A stretch of 64,000 bases of DNA. Source: Geobacter sp. OR-1 (GTDB lineage Bacteria; Desulfobacterota; Desulfuromonadia; Geobacterales; DSM-12255). This document shows positions 8,869 to 17,509 of this stretch, one piece after another; position 1 is the stretch's first letter, and each line of letters begins with the position of its first letter. Under the pieces are notes generated by a model, which was not told the origin of the DNA, searched no databases, and worked only from the letters and a program-made list of their open reading frames with translations. The translations under genes and the position numbers were made by a program. Location: positions 248,001 to 312,000 of the forward strand of contig NZ_BAZF01000003.1 in assembly GCF_000813145.1 (NCBI RefSeq), in the 5' to 3' direction.

Positions 8869-9786
8869 ATGACCGAAAAGCGATACAATACCTTCTCCGC
8901 CGAACTGCGCCGGGTTTTCGGCTGCCGGGTGCAGCGGATATCGGTCGATGCCGGGCTTACCTGTCCGAACCGCGACGGCAGTATTGGCTCGGGAGGCTGC
9001 ATCTTCTGCGGTGGCAACGGTTCCGGGGCTAAGGGGATTGTCCGGGGCATTTCCGTGTCGGCGCAGCTGGAGCACGGCAAAGGGGTGATGGTCAGAAAAT
9101 ACGGCGCCCGGAAATTCCTGGCCTATTTTCAGCCCTATTCCAACACCTATGCGCCGGCGGCGCATCTGCGCAACCTTTACGATGAGGCTCTGGCAGTTCC
9201 CGATGTTGCCGGATTGATCATCGGCACCCGTCCCGATTGCCTCCCCGGCGACGTACTCGACCTGCTGACGGAATATTCCCGGGAAACCTACCTCTGGCTG
9301 GAGCTGGGGCTGCAGTCGTCTTCAGACCGGATCCTGACCGAGATCAACCGTGGTCACGACAGCGCTTGTTTTACTGAAGCGGCAGAGCGCTGTGTGGGAA
9401 GAGGAATCAATGTTTGCGCCCATCTGATTTTCGGTCTTCCGGGGGAGACGCGCGAAGAGATGCTGCAGACCGCGGCGCTTGTTAATGGGCTCGGGATAGG
9501 CGGCATCAAGCTGCACCATTTACATGTCATGAAAGGTACCGAGCTGGAGGAGCGCTGCCAGCGAGGTGAGATTAAGCTGATGGAGCGGGACGAGTATATT
9601 GGGCTGGTCTGCGACTTCCTGGAGCGGCTTGACCCGCGGGTGCTGGTCATGCGGCTTGTCGGTGACGGCGGCCTCAATCTGGTTGCCCCCAAATGGGGAA
9701 CAGCCAAGTTCGATCTGCTCAATGCCATAGACCGGGAATTCGAGCGCCGCGGCACCCGACAGGGAAGCTTATTGTTGCGTCATTGA
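8869..9786 (+). CDS. Radical SAM protein, TIGR01212 / YtqA family
   Basis: 305 residues beginning MTEKRYNTFSAELRRVFGCRVQRISVDAGLTCPNRDG. The cluster-binding cysteines follow the family-specific long spacing C-x(12)-C-x(2)-C (CPNRDG...GGCIFC) rather than the usual CxxxCxxC. Later blocks AYFQPYSNTYAP, GTRPDCLP, WLELGLQSSSD and HLIFGLPGETREEM match the family. The molecular reaction is not established for most members; some relatives act on tRNA. Confidence 0.9.
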   Translation: MTEKRYNTFSAELRRVFGCRVQRISVDAGLTCPNRDGSIGSGGCIFCGGNGSGAKGIVRGISVSAQLEHGKGVMVRKYGARKFLAYFQPYSNTYAPAAHLRNLYDEALAVPDVAGLIIGTRPDCLPGDVLDLLTEYSRETYLWLELGLQSSSDRILTEINRGHDSACFTEAAERCVGRGINVCAHLIFGLPGETREEMLQTAALVNGLGIGGIKLHHLHVMKGTELEERCQRGEIKLMERDEYIGLVCDFLERLDPRVLVMRLVGDGGLNLVAPKWGTAKFDLLNAIDREFERRGTRQGSLLLRH

Positions 9787-9854
9787 CTGGAACGTGATGT
9801 TTTCGAAAGGACGCACAAGGACCCGGACACGAGGGGACGATTGCGCTCAAAAAT

Positions 9855-9868
9855 GCCTAGATGTAGGC
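9855..9868. repeat. Small hairpin next to repeat copy A
   Basis: GCCTA (9855-9859), four-base loop, TAGGC (9864-9868). It sits in a 114-bp stretch between the radical SAM stop and repeat copy A. That stretch has a similar base pattern and may be a decayed relative of the element; I cannot show this. Confidence 0.3.
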
Positions 9869-9900
9869 GCCGGCGGAGCAGTACTCGCAGATAAAAACGG

Positions 9901-10016
9901 AACGCGAAGTTTTCGCAAGGTCAAGGCGCACGAGGAGCTGGGCGCGAGGCGTACCGGAAGGTACGTTGAGCGTTCAGCGACGAAGAGCAACGCAGAGATT
10001 GCGGAAAATCCGCGTT
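9901..10016 (-). repeat. About 120-bp palindromic repeat, copy A (minus orientation)
   Basis: One of four copies in this window, the others starting at 16835, 26775 and 28002. Outer arms are AACGCG (9901-9906) and CGCGTT (10011-10016). The inner hairpin GCGTACCGGAAGGTACG at 9949-9965 and the blocks TTTTCGCAAGGTCAAGGCG and ATTGCGGAAAAT match the reverse complement of the other copies. It lies between the 3' ends of two convergent genes and ends six bases before the Omp85-like stop codon. Confidence 0.75.
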
Positions 10017-10022
10017 TCTCTG

Positions 10023-11264
10023 CTAGAAGGGGTGGCCGAGGCCGACGAATACCGCTGGCCCATCCTTCCCAAACCCCAGATCCACCCGTCCGACGATATT
10101 CGGCCGGACCACCGCCCGAAAACCGACCCCGGGGTTGAATTCGAAGTTGCGGGAATTGGCCTTGTCCAGCTTTTCGATAACAGCGCCGAGATCAACAAAC
10201 GGCGCCAGCTCCCAGTCCGCAGTGACGTCGAAGATTTCCCACCGGAACAGACGGATTCTCTCCTCAAGATTGCACAGGAAATAGCTGGAGTCGATGAACC
10301 GGTTGCGGCCGTAGCCGCGCAGGGTCGATTCTCCCCCGAGGATACTCCGTTCCAGGAACGGCACCGCGTTGCCGAGAGTCTGGTTGTATGCCACGCGAAA
10401 GGCCGTGATGTAACGGGTGCCGTCCAGAGGCAGGAATCCTTTCGCCTCTGCTTCGTAATGCTGGTAGTTGGCGCTGCTGCCGAGATTTTCCGCGCTTATC
10501 TCCACCGAAACCCGGGCGTACCCGCCAAACGTCGGGGCGATCATGCTGTCCAGGGTACTGTAGCTGAGCCCGAATCTCTGCGCATGGGCAGTAAAGCCGT
10601 CGCTCCCCGGAACCTCAGCAGGATTGAAGACATCCAGCAAGAACGGCACACCCTTTACCGCCCCCTTGTGGATAGTGACGACCCTTAACCGCTCCCCGGC
10701 AAAAAAGCTGACATGCCGCCAGAAGTTGTAGGAGGCGGAAAAGGTGAAACCGGTTTCCCTGTTGGCATAGTTGGTTTCGTTGTCCTTGCTGCTGTCGGAT
10801 TGGAAGCCGAAAAAGCGGGATGAGCCGTCGGTCAGATGGAACCCGAAGGCATTGAGTTCCAGTTTGCCATCAAGGAAACTCTTGTCCGTGATCCGCAGTT
10901 CGTAATCGTTGTTGATATTGGTGGACTGCGAGAGATTGGCTTCCCAGTTCCTGGTAGGAGTCGGGTAGAATGCGCCATAGAGAGAGGTCGTGACCCCGAA
11001 GTTCTCGTTGTAGTTGACTTGCGGCGCTACCAGGGTATTGATCTCGTCTTTGGCGTTATGGATCAGGAAAGCGGTCAGGGCGCCGCCGGTTATCCCTTCA
11101 TTCGGGCTGGAAGCAATGACCGGCAGCGGGATGCTGACGACCTTTACCTGCTGCGGGGAATCGCTATTGGTAAGCGGGAAGGGGAGCTGCTCCTTGGGAA
11201 CTATTGAAGTGCATGCGGATGCGGTCAGCGACAGCAGGGCGATTGTCAGTCTGAAAAATTTCAT
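10023..11264 (-). CDS. Omp85/BamA-superfamily outer-membrane barrel protein (surface antigen D15-like)
   Basis: 413 residues. A lipoprotein-type signal ends in LTASAC near residue 18. The rest is beta-strand rich, with alternating aromatic residues, GESTLRGYGRNRF near residue 305 (the RGY/RGF lid-loop motif of Omp85 barrels) and a C-terminal aromatic strand ending GLGHPF. There is no room for a set of POTRA domains, so it resembles the short BamA/TamA barrel-only group of unknown role. The stop codon lies beside repeat copy A. Confidence 0.75.
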   Translation of the reverse strand: MKFFRLTIALLSLTASACTSIVPKEQLPFPLTNSDSPQQVKVVSIPLPVIASSPNEGITGGALTAFLIHNAKDEINTLVAPQVNYNENFGVTTSLYGAFYPTPTRNWEANLSQSTNINNDYELRITDKSFLDGKLELNAFGFHLTDGSSRFFGFQSDSSKDNETNYANRETGFTFSASYNFWRHVSFFAGERLRVVTIHKGAVKGVPFLLDVFNPAEVPGSDGFTAHAQRFGLSYSTLDSMIAPTFGGYARVSVEISAENLGSSANYQHYEAEAKGFLPLDGTRYITAFRVAYNQTLGNAVPFLERSILGGESTLRGYGRNRFIDSSYFLCNLEERIRLFRWEIFDVTADWELAPFVDLGAVIEKLDKANSRNFEFNPGVGFRAVVRPNIVGRVDLGFGKDGPAVFVGLGHPF

Positions 11265-11284
11265 CAGGCGTCAACTAATAAAAT

Positions 11285-11312
11285 GGAATGGGGCCGATAT
11301 TTTCGGCCCCAC
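11285..11312 (-). terminator. Hairpin after alpha-glucan phosphorylase gene
   Basis: GGGGCCGA (11290-11297) pairs perfectly with TCGGCCCC (11303-11310) around a 5-base loop. On the minus strand it is followed by a loose T-rich tail (ATTCCATTTTATT), so termination after glgP is probable but not ideal. Confidence 0.55.
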
Positions 11313-11353
11313 AAGATAACCTACTACGAAAAATTTCACAACCCGGAACAGCG

Positions 11354-13918
11354 TCATCCCCAGCGGAGGAGACCCGGCTCGTATATCTGACCCAGTTCGG
11401 GGTGGCTGGGCATGACTCTGACGAGAAAGCCGTGCCGGCCGCAGAACCGGCACTCCAGCTCTCCCTGGAACCTGTAGTTCCCTCCGCCCAGCTCTTCGGA
11501 GTCTGAGAGCGGCACCAATTCTCCGCCGATAATATTCCCCCTGGAATCGAGGACGCCGAAGTAGGCATGGACGGAAACCTCCTGCAAAGAAAGGTCGCCG
11601 AGAAAGACCCGGGCCGAAGCCGCGATTTTCGAGCCGCTGGCCACCTCATCGGTACCATTGGATTCAACGCCATCGATCCTTACTTTGTGCCAGATTGATT
11701 TGAGCCGCGCTTTCCATTTGGAAAGATCGATTGCCAGTCTGAGATCGCTTTCGGCCAGCTGTTTCCAGTGGGCGTAGGAGTGGGTGTAGAATCGATCGGT
11801 GTATTCCTGCAGCATCCGGTCGGTGCTGAAGAACGGGCAGAGAGACATCATGGAGTTTTTCATCCATGAGATCCAGCCGCGCGGCATGCTGTCGTTCCCG
11901 CGGTCATAGAACAGCGGCACGACCTCCTTTTCCAGCAGGTCGTAGATGGCGCGCCCTTCCACCTCGTTCTGGAACTCGATGTCGCTGTATACCTCGCCCT
12001 TGCCGATGCCCCAGCCGTTGTTCCCCTGATAGCCCTCGCACCACCAGCCGTCGAGGATGCTCATGTTCAGGCCGCCGTTGAAGGCGACCTTCATGCCGCT
12101 GGTACCGCTGGCTTCGAGCGGCCGGCGCGGCGTATTGAGCCAGACATCGACACCCTGGACCAGGTGGCGGGCAACCGACATGTCGTAATCCTCGATGAAC
12201 ACGATCTTGTGCCGGAACGGCTCCTGCTTGGAGAACTGGACGATCTGGCGGATGAGTTCCTTGCCTTCGGTGTCGTGCGGATGCGCCTTGCCGGCAAAGA
12301 TTATCTGCACCGGCCGTTCGCTGTTGTTGAGTATCCGCGCCAGCCGTTCGGGATCCCGGAGGAGCAGGGTGCCTCTTTTGTATGTTGCGAAACGACGGGC
12401 AAAGCCGATGGTCAGTGTCTCGGGATCGAGGACCTCGTCGGCCGCTTCGATCTCTTTCGGAGTGGCGCCCACTTGGGCCAGCTGGGCTTTCAGCCGCTCG
12501 CGGGCAAAGCCGACCAGTCGCTCCCGGCAGCGCTCGTGGATTCTCCAGAGCTCGGCATCGGGGATGCGCGACATCCGGCGCCACACGGCATGATTGGTCG
12601 GTTCCTCAAGCCAGCGGGTGCCGAGATATCTGGTCAGGATACCGGCCATATCGTATGAGAGCCAGGTCTTGGCGTGAACCCCGTTGGTGATGGACGAGAG
12701 CGGCAGGTGCTCCTCGGGGAGTTCGGGCCAGAGGTTTTTCCACATCTGCCTTGAGACCTCGCCGTGCAGCTCACTGACCCCATTGGAATGCGCTGCCAGC
12801 TTCAGCGCGAGTACCGCCATGCAGAACGATTCATGGTGGTTCATCGGATTTTGCCGCCCAAGCCCCAGGAATTCATCCTTGGACATGCCGATGCTCCGGT
12901 AATATTTCCCCAGGTATTTTTCCAGCAGGTTGGGGTGGAAATGATCGATTCCCGCCTCCACCGGGGTGTGCGTGGTAAAGACCGTACCGGCCCGCACCGC
13001 TTCCAGCGCCTCGTTGAAGGAGACCTTGTATTTCGCCATCATCAACCTGATCCGCTCCAGTCCGAGGAAGGCCGAATGCCCTTCGTTCATGTGGCAGACG
13101 TTCGGGATAATGCCGAGCATCCTGAGCGCGCGGATTCCCCCTATGCCGAGCAGGATCTCCTGGCGGATCCGCATCTCGTGATCTCCGCCGTAGAGCTGGG
13201 CCGTAATCTCGCGGTCCTCGGGAGAGTTTTCCTCCAGGTTGGTGTCAAGGAGGTAGAGCGGCACCCTGCCGACCTGAACCCGCCAGATATGGGCCTTCAA
13301 CTTGCGTCCGGGGAGATCGACTTCAACGCTCAGCGGCACCCGGTTTTCGTCGCGCTCCAGATGCAGGGGGAGGTTGTAGAAATCGTTTTCCGGGTAGTAC
13401 TCCTGCTGCCAGCCTTCTATGTTCAGGTACTGCCGGAAATACCCCTGGCGGTAGAGCAGACCGACCCCCACCAGGGGGATGCCGAGATCGCTCGCAGATT
13501 TCAGGTGGTCGCCGGAGAGTATCCCCAACCCTCCCGAGTAGATCGGTAACGATTCATGGAAACCGAACTCCATGGAAAAATAGGCAATGGTGAGCTGATG
13601 GTCCTTGCCGTGCATTTTTTCAAACCAGGTGGCCCCTGAAAGGTATGACTGCAGTTTTTCGTCCACCTGTTCGAGCGTGGACATGAACCCCTCGTCCGCG
13701 GCCAGGCTGTCCAGGGTTGCCTGCTGGAGGGTGCCGAGCATCTCGATGGGGTTGTGACGGACCGCATGCCATAATTCCAGGTCAATCCGCTTGAAGAGCT
13801 CCCGTGCTTCTGGCTCCCAGGTCCACCAGAGGTTCTTGGCAATCCTTTGCAGCCTGGAAAGTTCGGGGGCAAGAGACGGTATGACCGTAAATCGGTGCAG
13901 CATGGTATTGAACTCCAT
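11354..13918 (-). CDS. glgP: Alpha-glucan (glycogen) phosphorylase, GT35
   Basis: 854 residues from ATG 13918 behind an AAGGAG site; the open frame continues to 14065 only into leader sequence. It releases glucose 1-phosphate from alpha-1,4-glucans. The N-terminal pattern RIAKNLWWTWEPEARELF is that of the shorter bacterial/archaeal TIGR02094 type. EFGFHESLPIYSGGLGILSGDHLKSASDLG follows, and the pyridoxal-phosphate region reads EASGTSGMKVAFNGGLNMSILDGWW. The C-terminal approximately 100 residues form the extra beta domain of this subfamily. No other glycogen gene is adjacent. Confidence 0.93.
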   Translation of the reverse strand: MEFNTMLHRFTVIPSLAPELSRLQRIAKNLWWTWEPEARELFKRIDLELWHAVRHNPIEMLGTLQQATLDSLAADEGFMSTLEQVDEKLQSYLSGATWFEKMHGKDHQLTIAYFSMEFGFHESLPIYSGGLGILSGDHLKSASDLGIPLVGVGLLYRQGYFRQYLNIEGWQQEYYPENDFYNLPLHLERDENRVPLSVEVDLPGRKLKAHIWRVQVGRVPLYLLDTNLEENSPEDREITAQLYGGDHEMRIRQEILLGIGGIRALRMLGIIPNVCHMNEGHSAFLGLERIRLMMAKYKVSFNEALEAVRAGTVFTTHTPVEAGIDHFHPNLLEKYLGKYYRSIGMSKDEFLGLGRQNPMNHHESFCMAVLALKLAAHSNGVSELHGEVSRQMWKNLWPELPEEHLPLSSITNGVHAKTWLSYDMAGILTRYLGTRWLEEPTNHAVWRRMSRIPDAELWRIHERCRERLVGFARERLKAQLAQVGATPKEIEAADEVLDPETLTIGFARRFATYKRGTLLLRDPERLARILNNSERPVQIIFAGKAHPHDTEGKELIRQIVQFSKQEPFRHKIVFIEDYDMSVARHLVQGVDVWLNTPRRPLEASGTSGMKVAFNGGLNMSILDGWWCEGYQGNNGWGIGKGEVYSDIEFQNEVEGRAIYDLLEKEVVPLFYDRGNDSMPRGWISWMKNSMMSLCPFFSTDRMLQEYTDRFYTHSYAHWKQLAESDLRLAIDLSKWKARLKSIWHKVRIDGVESNGTDEVASGSKIAASARVFLGDLSLQEVSVHAYFGVLDSRGNIIGGELVPLSDSEELGGGNYRFQGELECRFCGRHGFLVRVMPSHPELGQIYEPGLLRWG

Positions 13919-13974
13919 AGGGGCTCCTTGAGTTGATGTGAAATAAAATGGGAGAGAACCGCTCAGCAATAAGC

Positions 13975-15339
13975 TTAAGGCTTTTCTATCCCGAATTTCT
14001 CCAGCCGGTACTGCAAGGTCTTGTAGCTCATGTCCAGAAGCGGGGCGGCTTTTGCGATTACCCACCCGGCCCGGTCCATGGCCTTGATAATAAGTTCACG
14101 TTCGAGCTTTTCCAGGGAAACCCCTTCGGGAGGAAGGTCGAACCGGATCGCTCCGGCCGGTGTACTGCTCTGGGTAACTTCTGTCGGCAGATCCTCCGGC
14201 TGGATCATGTCCCCTTCCGCCATCAGGACACCGCGCTCGATAACAGACTCCAGTTGCCGGACATTGCCCGGCCAGGTGTAGTTCATCAGCTGTTTCAATG
14301 CCGGCTTTGCTATTCCCTTTACTGCCAAGCCCGAAGCGGCATTGTATTTCCTGACAAAGAAATCGGCCAGCGCCACGATGTCATTGCCCCGCTCCCTGAG
14401 TGAAGGGAGGCTGATCCTGATTACGTTGAGACGGTAATATAGGTCTTCCCTGAACCCTCCCCGCTTGATTTCAGTTTCGAGGTCCTTGTTGGTAGCGGAG
14501 ATGATCCTGACGTCGATCGGCAGGTTGACCTTTCCCCCAACCCGGCGGATCTCCCGCTCCTGGATCGCCCGCAGCAGTTTGGCCTGCATGGAAACATTCA
14601 TCTCGCCGATTTCGTCGAGAAAGACCGTGCCTCCGGTAGCGGCCTCGAAAATGCCGGTTTCGCGAGCGATAGCCCCGGTGAACGAACCTTTTTCATGGCC
14701 GAACAGTTCGCTTTCGATCAGGTTGTCGGGGATGGCGGCACAGTTTATGGCGAGAAACGGGGCGTTTTTGCGGGGGGAAAGTTCGTGTATGGCCCTGGCT
14801 ACCAACTCCTTGCCGGTGCCCGATTCCCCATAAATCAGCACAGTGGATGCGGTCGGCGCAATCTTGTTGACGATCCGGTAAACCTCTTTGATCTTCGGAT
14901 GGTCGCCGATTATCTGCGGCAGGGTGATGGTGTCCTGAAGTTTCTTGTGCAGGATCTTGTTTTCGTGCTGCAGGTTTATCTGGTCAAAGGCCTTGGAGAT
15001 GGTTATCAGCAGCTTGTCCCGGTCGAGCGGTTTTTCCAGGTAGGAGAACGCCCCTTTGGCCATTGCCTCCACAGCCGAATCCACGCTGCCGTGCGCAGTC
15101 ATCATGATCACCGACTGCTCCGGGTTATGGAACAGGACCGTTGCCAGGAGTTCCATGCCGGAGATCCCCTGCATCTTTAGATCGGTAAGGATCAGGTCAT
15201 ACTCGTTCTCTTCGAGTTGCGCCAACGCCTCCCGTCCTCCCGGCACCGACAAGGTTTTATACCCTTCACGGTTAAGGATCGCCTCAAGAATATCGCGCTG
15301 GCTTTTTTCATCATCGACAATAAGAATGCTGCCTGTCAT
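13975..15339 (-). CDS. Sigma-54-dependent response regulator, NtrC family
   Basis: 454 residues. A receiver domain (1-120) has the acidic pocket VDDE, phospho-acceptor Asp in LILTDLKM and Lys in LEKPLD. The central AAA+ domain (about 140-375) has Walker A GESGTGKE, the sigma-54 contact loop as GSFTGA, Walker B GGTVFLDEIGEM and the arginine-finger region GGFREDLYYRLNV. A Fis-type helix-turn-helix ends the protein (AKAAPLLDMSYKTLQYRLEKFGI). It follows its histidine kinase by 24 bp and should activate RpoN promoters; the targets are unknown. Confidence 0.94.
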   Translation of the reverse strand: MTGSILIVDDEKSQRDILEAILNREGYKTLSVPGGREALAQLEENEYDLILTDLKMQGISGMELLATVLFHNPEQSVIMMTAHGSVDSAVEAMAKGAFSYLEKPLDRDKLLITISKAFDQINLQHENKILHKKLQDTITLPQIIGDHPKIKEVYRIVNKIAPTASTVLIYGESGTGKELVARAIHELSPRKNAPFLAINCAAIPDNLIESELFGHEKGSFTGAIARETGIFEAATGGTVFLDEIGEMNVSMQAKLLRAIQEREIRRVGGKVNLPIDVRIISATNKDLETEIKRGGFREDLYYRLNVIRISLPSLRERGNDIVALADFFVRKYNAASGLAVKGIAKPALKQLMNYTWPGNVRQLESVIERGVLMAEGDMIQPEDLPTEVTQSSTPAGAIRFDLPPEGVSLEKLERELIIKAMDRAGWVIAKAAPLLDMSYKTLQYRLEKFGIEKP

Positions 15340-15363
15340 TTCTGCTCCAGATTCTAACTGCTG

Positions 15364-16806
15364 CTATGCCGGTCGCGGCCGCTCCCCTTTGCCGGGGAGG
15401 GTCACTGTGAATACGGTGCCTGTGCCTGGTTCGCTTGCCACGGCAATATTCCCGCCATGTTCCCGGATAATTCGCTCAGTTATGGCAAGCCCGAGACCGA
15501 TTCCGGCCTCCTTGGTCGTAAAGTAAGGTTGGAATATTTTGTCCAGTTCTTCCGGAGCAATGCCGGTTCCCTGGTCGGCAAACGTGAGAACGAACAGGTT
15601 CTTGTCCTGATCGAACCGGGCGCCGAGGGTGATGGCGCCGCCGTCCGGCATCGCCTGGGAAGCATTGGTGATAAAGTTGAACAGGCAGTTGCGCATCAGT
15701 TCCGGATCAACCCACATTGGCGGCAGATCCCGGGCAATGTCGGCAATTATCCGTATCCGCTGATCGTCCAGTTTGTCGGCCAATACCGGGAGCGCTCTGC
15801 TGACAAGCTCTGAATATGATACTTCGGTTGGCCGGATTTTCAATGGCCGGCCGTAATTCATGAAATTCAACACCATATAATTGGCCCGCCGAACCTCTTC
15901 CTTGATCTTATCCAGGAGGTCGGCAAGATCGGGGCGTGAGCCCTCGCAGGCAACATTCACCTCGTTTTTGAGGTGATCTGTGGCCAGGCTGATGTAATTG
16001 AGCGGGTTTCTGATCTCGTGGGCAATCCCTGATGCCAGCTGTCCGACCCGTGACAAGTGCTCTGCTTCGTAGAGTCTTTTTTCAAGAGATTCGCGCTCGC
16101 GCAGTTTCTCGACCATCTCGTTGAAGTTGACTGCCAGTTCGCCTATTTCGTCGCCGCTTTCAACCGGAAAAATGACGCTGAGGTCTCCGGCTGATACCTT
16201 CTTGACCCCTGCGGCCAGGCGGTGGATCGGGTCCGTGTATCTCCGCGCCAGGAAGATGATGATTGCTGTGCCGAGAACGAAGACCAGAAAGGTGGCTACC
16301 AGGCGGCGGATGAAATTTTCGTGCTGGATTTCCTGAATATTGTCCAGCAGCAGGTTTATCTCAACGAATCCCAGCTGCTCGTCGCCGATGATCACCGGAA
16401 CCACCAGCTTGTACGGTTTTACAATCGTGCCTGCGACCCCTTTTGATCCCTTGGCGCCCGGAATGGCTTTGAAACCTTTCTGCAGTTTTTTCAGATCGCG
16501 CTGCTTGCCGATCTTTTCGGGATTGGATGAGTCGATGATCTCACCCTCGTTGTCGATGATGTTGATCTCGTCGATCCCTTTTTTCTTTGCCTCTTCCACA
16601 TACTCGGACAGTTTCGTCGCCTCGGCATCGCTTTCCGAAGTCAGGTCTTCAACGCTTTTCTGCAGCACTTCGGAAATGGCGCTGGAGCTGTCCTGGATCT
16701 CTTCGACAAGCTTGTGCTGGCTGTACTGGTTCATGACAAAGAGTGTCAACAGGGCGATTACCAGCAGGGTAAGCATGATCAGGACGAGTTTGGTGTTAAG
16801 TTTCAC
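15364..16806 (-). CDS. Membrane sensor histidine kinase
   Basis: 480 residues. The first membrane helix (8-26) and second (about 168-190) enclose a periplasmic sensor domain of roughly 140 residues with a PAS/Cache-like pattern (INIIDNEGEIIDSSNPEKIGK). A HAMP domain, a HisKA helix with AHEIRNPLNYI and an HATPase domain (NCLFNFITNASQAMPDGG, FADQGTGI, GIGLGLAIT) follow. It is the likely partner of the NtrC-type regulator immediately downstream. No signal can be assigned. Confidence 0.93.
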   Translation of the reverse strand: MKLNTKLVLIMLTLLVIALLTLFVMNQYSQHKLVEEIQDSSSAISEVLQKSVEDLTSESDAEATKLSEYVEEAKKKGIDEINIIDNEGEIIDSSNPEKIGKQRDLKKLQKGFKAIPGAKGSKGVAGTIVKPYKLVVPVIIGDEQLGFVEINLLLDNIQEIQHENFIRRLVATFLVFVLGTAIIIFLARRYTDPIHRLAAGVKKVSAGDLSVIFPVESGDEIGELAVNFNEMVEKLRERESLEKRLYEAEHLSRVGQLASGIAHEIRNPLNYISLATDHLKNEVNVACEGSRPDLADLLDKIKEEVRRANYMVLNFMNYGRPLKIRPTEVSYSELVSRALPVLADKLDDQRIRIIADIARDLPPMWVDPELMRNCLFNFITNASQAMPDGGAITLGARFDQDKNLFVLTFADQGTGIAPEELDKIFQPYFTTKEAGIGLGLAITERIIREHGGNIAVASEPGTGTVFTVTLPGKGERPRPA

Positions 16807-16834
16807 GATAGCGTCTCTTTAATTAGTTTCCGTC

Positions 16835-16956
16835 CGGAAAGGGTTCTTTTTCGCCCTGGCTGTGTCAATCTGCAGGATCGCTTGTGCGACGTACAGTAGT
16901 ACGCCTCCGCGCAATCCTTTGATTTCCTTGCCAAGACAAAAAATCCCTCCTTTCCG
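16835..16956 (+). repeat. About 120-bp palindromic repeat, copy B
   Basis: Outer arms CGGAAAGGG (16835-16843) and CCCTCCTTTCCG (16945-16956). The conserved core CTTGTGCGACGTACAGTAGT (16881-16900), whose inner hairpin arms are CGTAC and GTACG, leads into ACGCCTCCGCG and a CAAAAAAT stretch. It lies in the 308-bp region between the histidine kinase and hypA. Confidence 0.78.
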
Positions 16957-16964
16957 ATCCGTAA

Positions 16965-17010
16965 ACCAATAGTTTCTCATCCGGAGTTTCCGGATGGAAA
17001 CTAATTTGGT
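16965..17010. repeat. 46-bp inverted repeat upstream of hypA
   Basis: ACCAATAGTTTCTCATCCGG (16965-16984) pairs with CCGGATGGAAACTAATTTGGT (from 16990) around an AGTTT loop, with a few mismatches; the innermost 7 bp, CATCCGG/CCGGATG, are perfect. It has no T-tract on either strand, so it is not an obvious terminator. It could be an operator, a leader hairpin for hypA, or a decayed repeat. Confidence 0.6.
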
Positions 17011-17114
17011 TATGCAACTGCGGCAGTATACACCAGCAGCTGAGCCTAAACAAGGAGGAGCGCGGCAAAGAATCCTTCCCGGTTCAGGGATATTCTGTTA
17101 GAGTCCCGTTTGTT

Positions 17115-17474
17115 ATGCACGAAATGTCGATAACGCAGAGCGTCGTTGAAATTTGCCGGGAAAATGCCGCCGGCAGACGGGTATTGGCCGTTACCATGGA
17201 GATCGGTGAACTTTCCGGGGTTGTGCCCGAAGCGGTGGAGTTCTGTTTTGCCGCCTGCGCAGCCGGGACGGTTCTGGAAGGGGCCAGGCTGGATATAGTC
17301 AGGATTCCGGGGATCGGCCAATGCCTTGATTGCGGCATGGAGTTTCCGCGGGGCTCCCTGTTCGACCCCTGCCCAGGCTGTGCAGGATACCGGATCAGCC
17401 AACTTTCCGGAGAAGAGCTCAGGGTACTGGATCTGGAGGTTGAGGATCTACCGCCTCGCACCGATACTGCCTGA
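17115..17474 (+). CDS. hypA: Hydrogenase nickel incorporation protein HypA
   Basis: 119 residues, the usual length. MHEMSITQSVVEI is the conserved N-terminus whose His2 binds nickel. Residues 49-89 hold the zinc site CLDC-x12-CPGC. HypA delivers nickel to the hydrogenase large subunit with HypB. It is separated from hypBFCDE by the oppositely oriented soluble-hydrogenase operon and converges with the chemoreceptor gene. Confidence 0.95.
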   Translation: MHEMSITQSVVEICRENAAGRRVLAVTMEIGELSGVVPEAVEFCFAACAAGTVLEGARLDIVRIPGIGQCLDCGMEFPRGSLFDPCPGCAGYRISQLSGEELRVLDLEVEDLPPRTDTA

Positions 17475-17509
17475 ACGGCCATAGTTCTCGCGATCCCCGG
17501 CGCGGCCGG

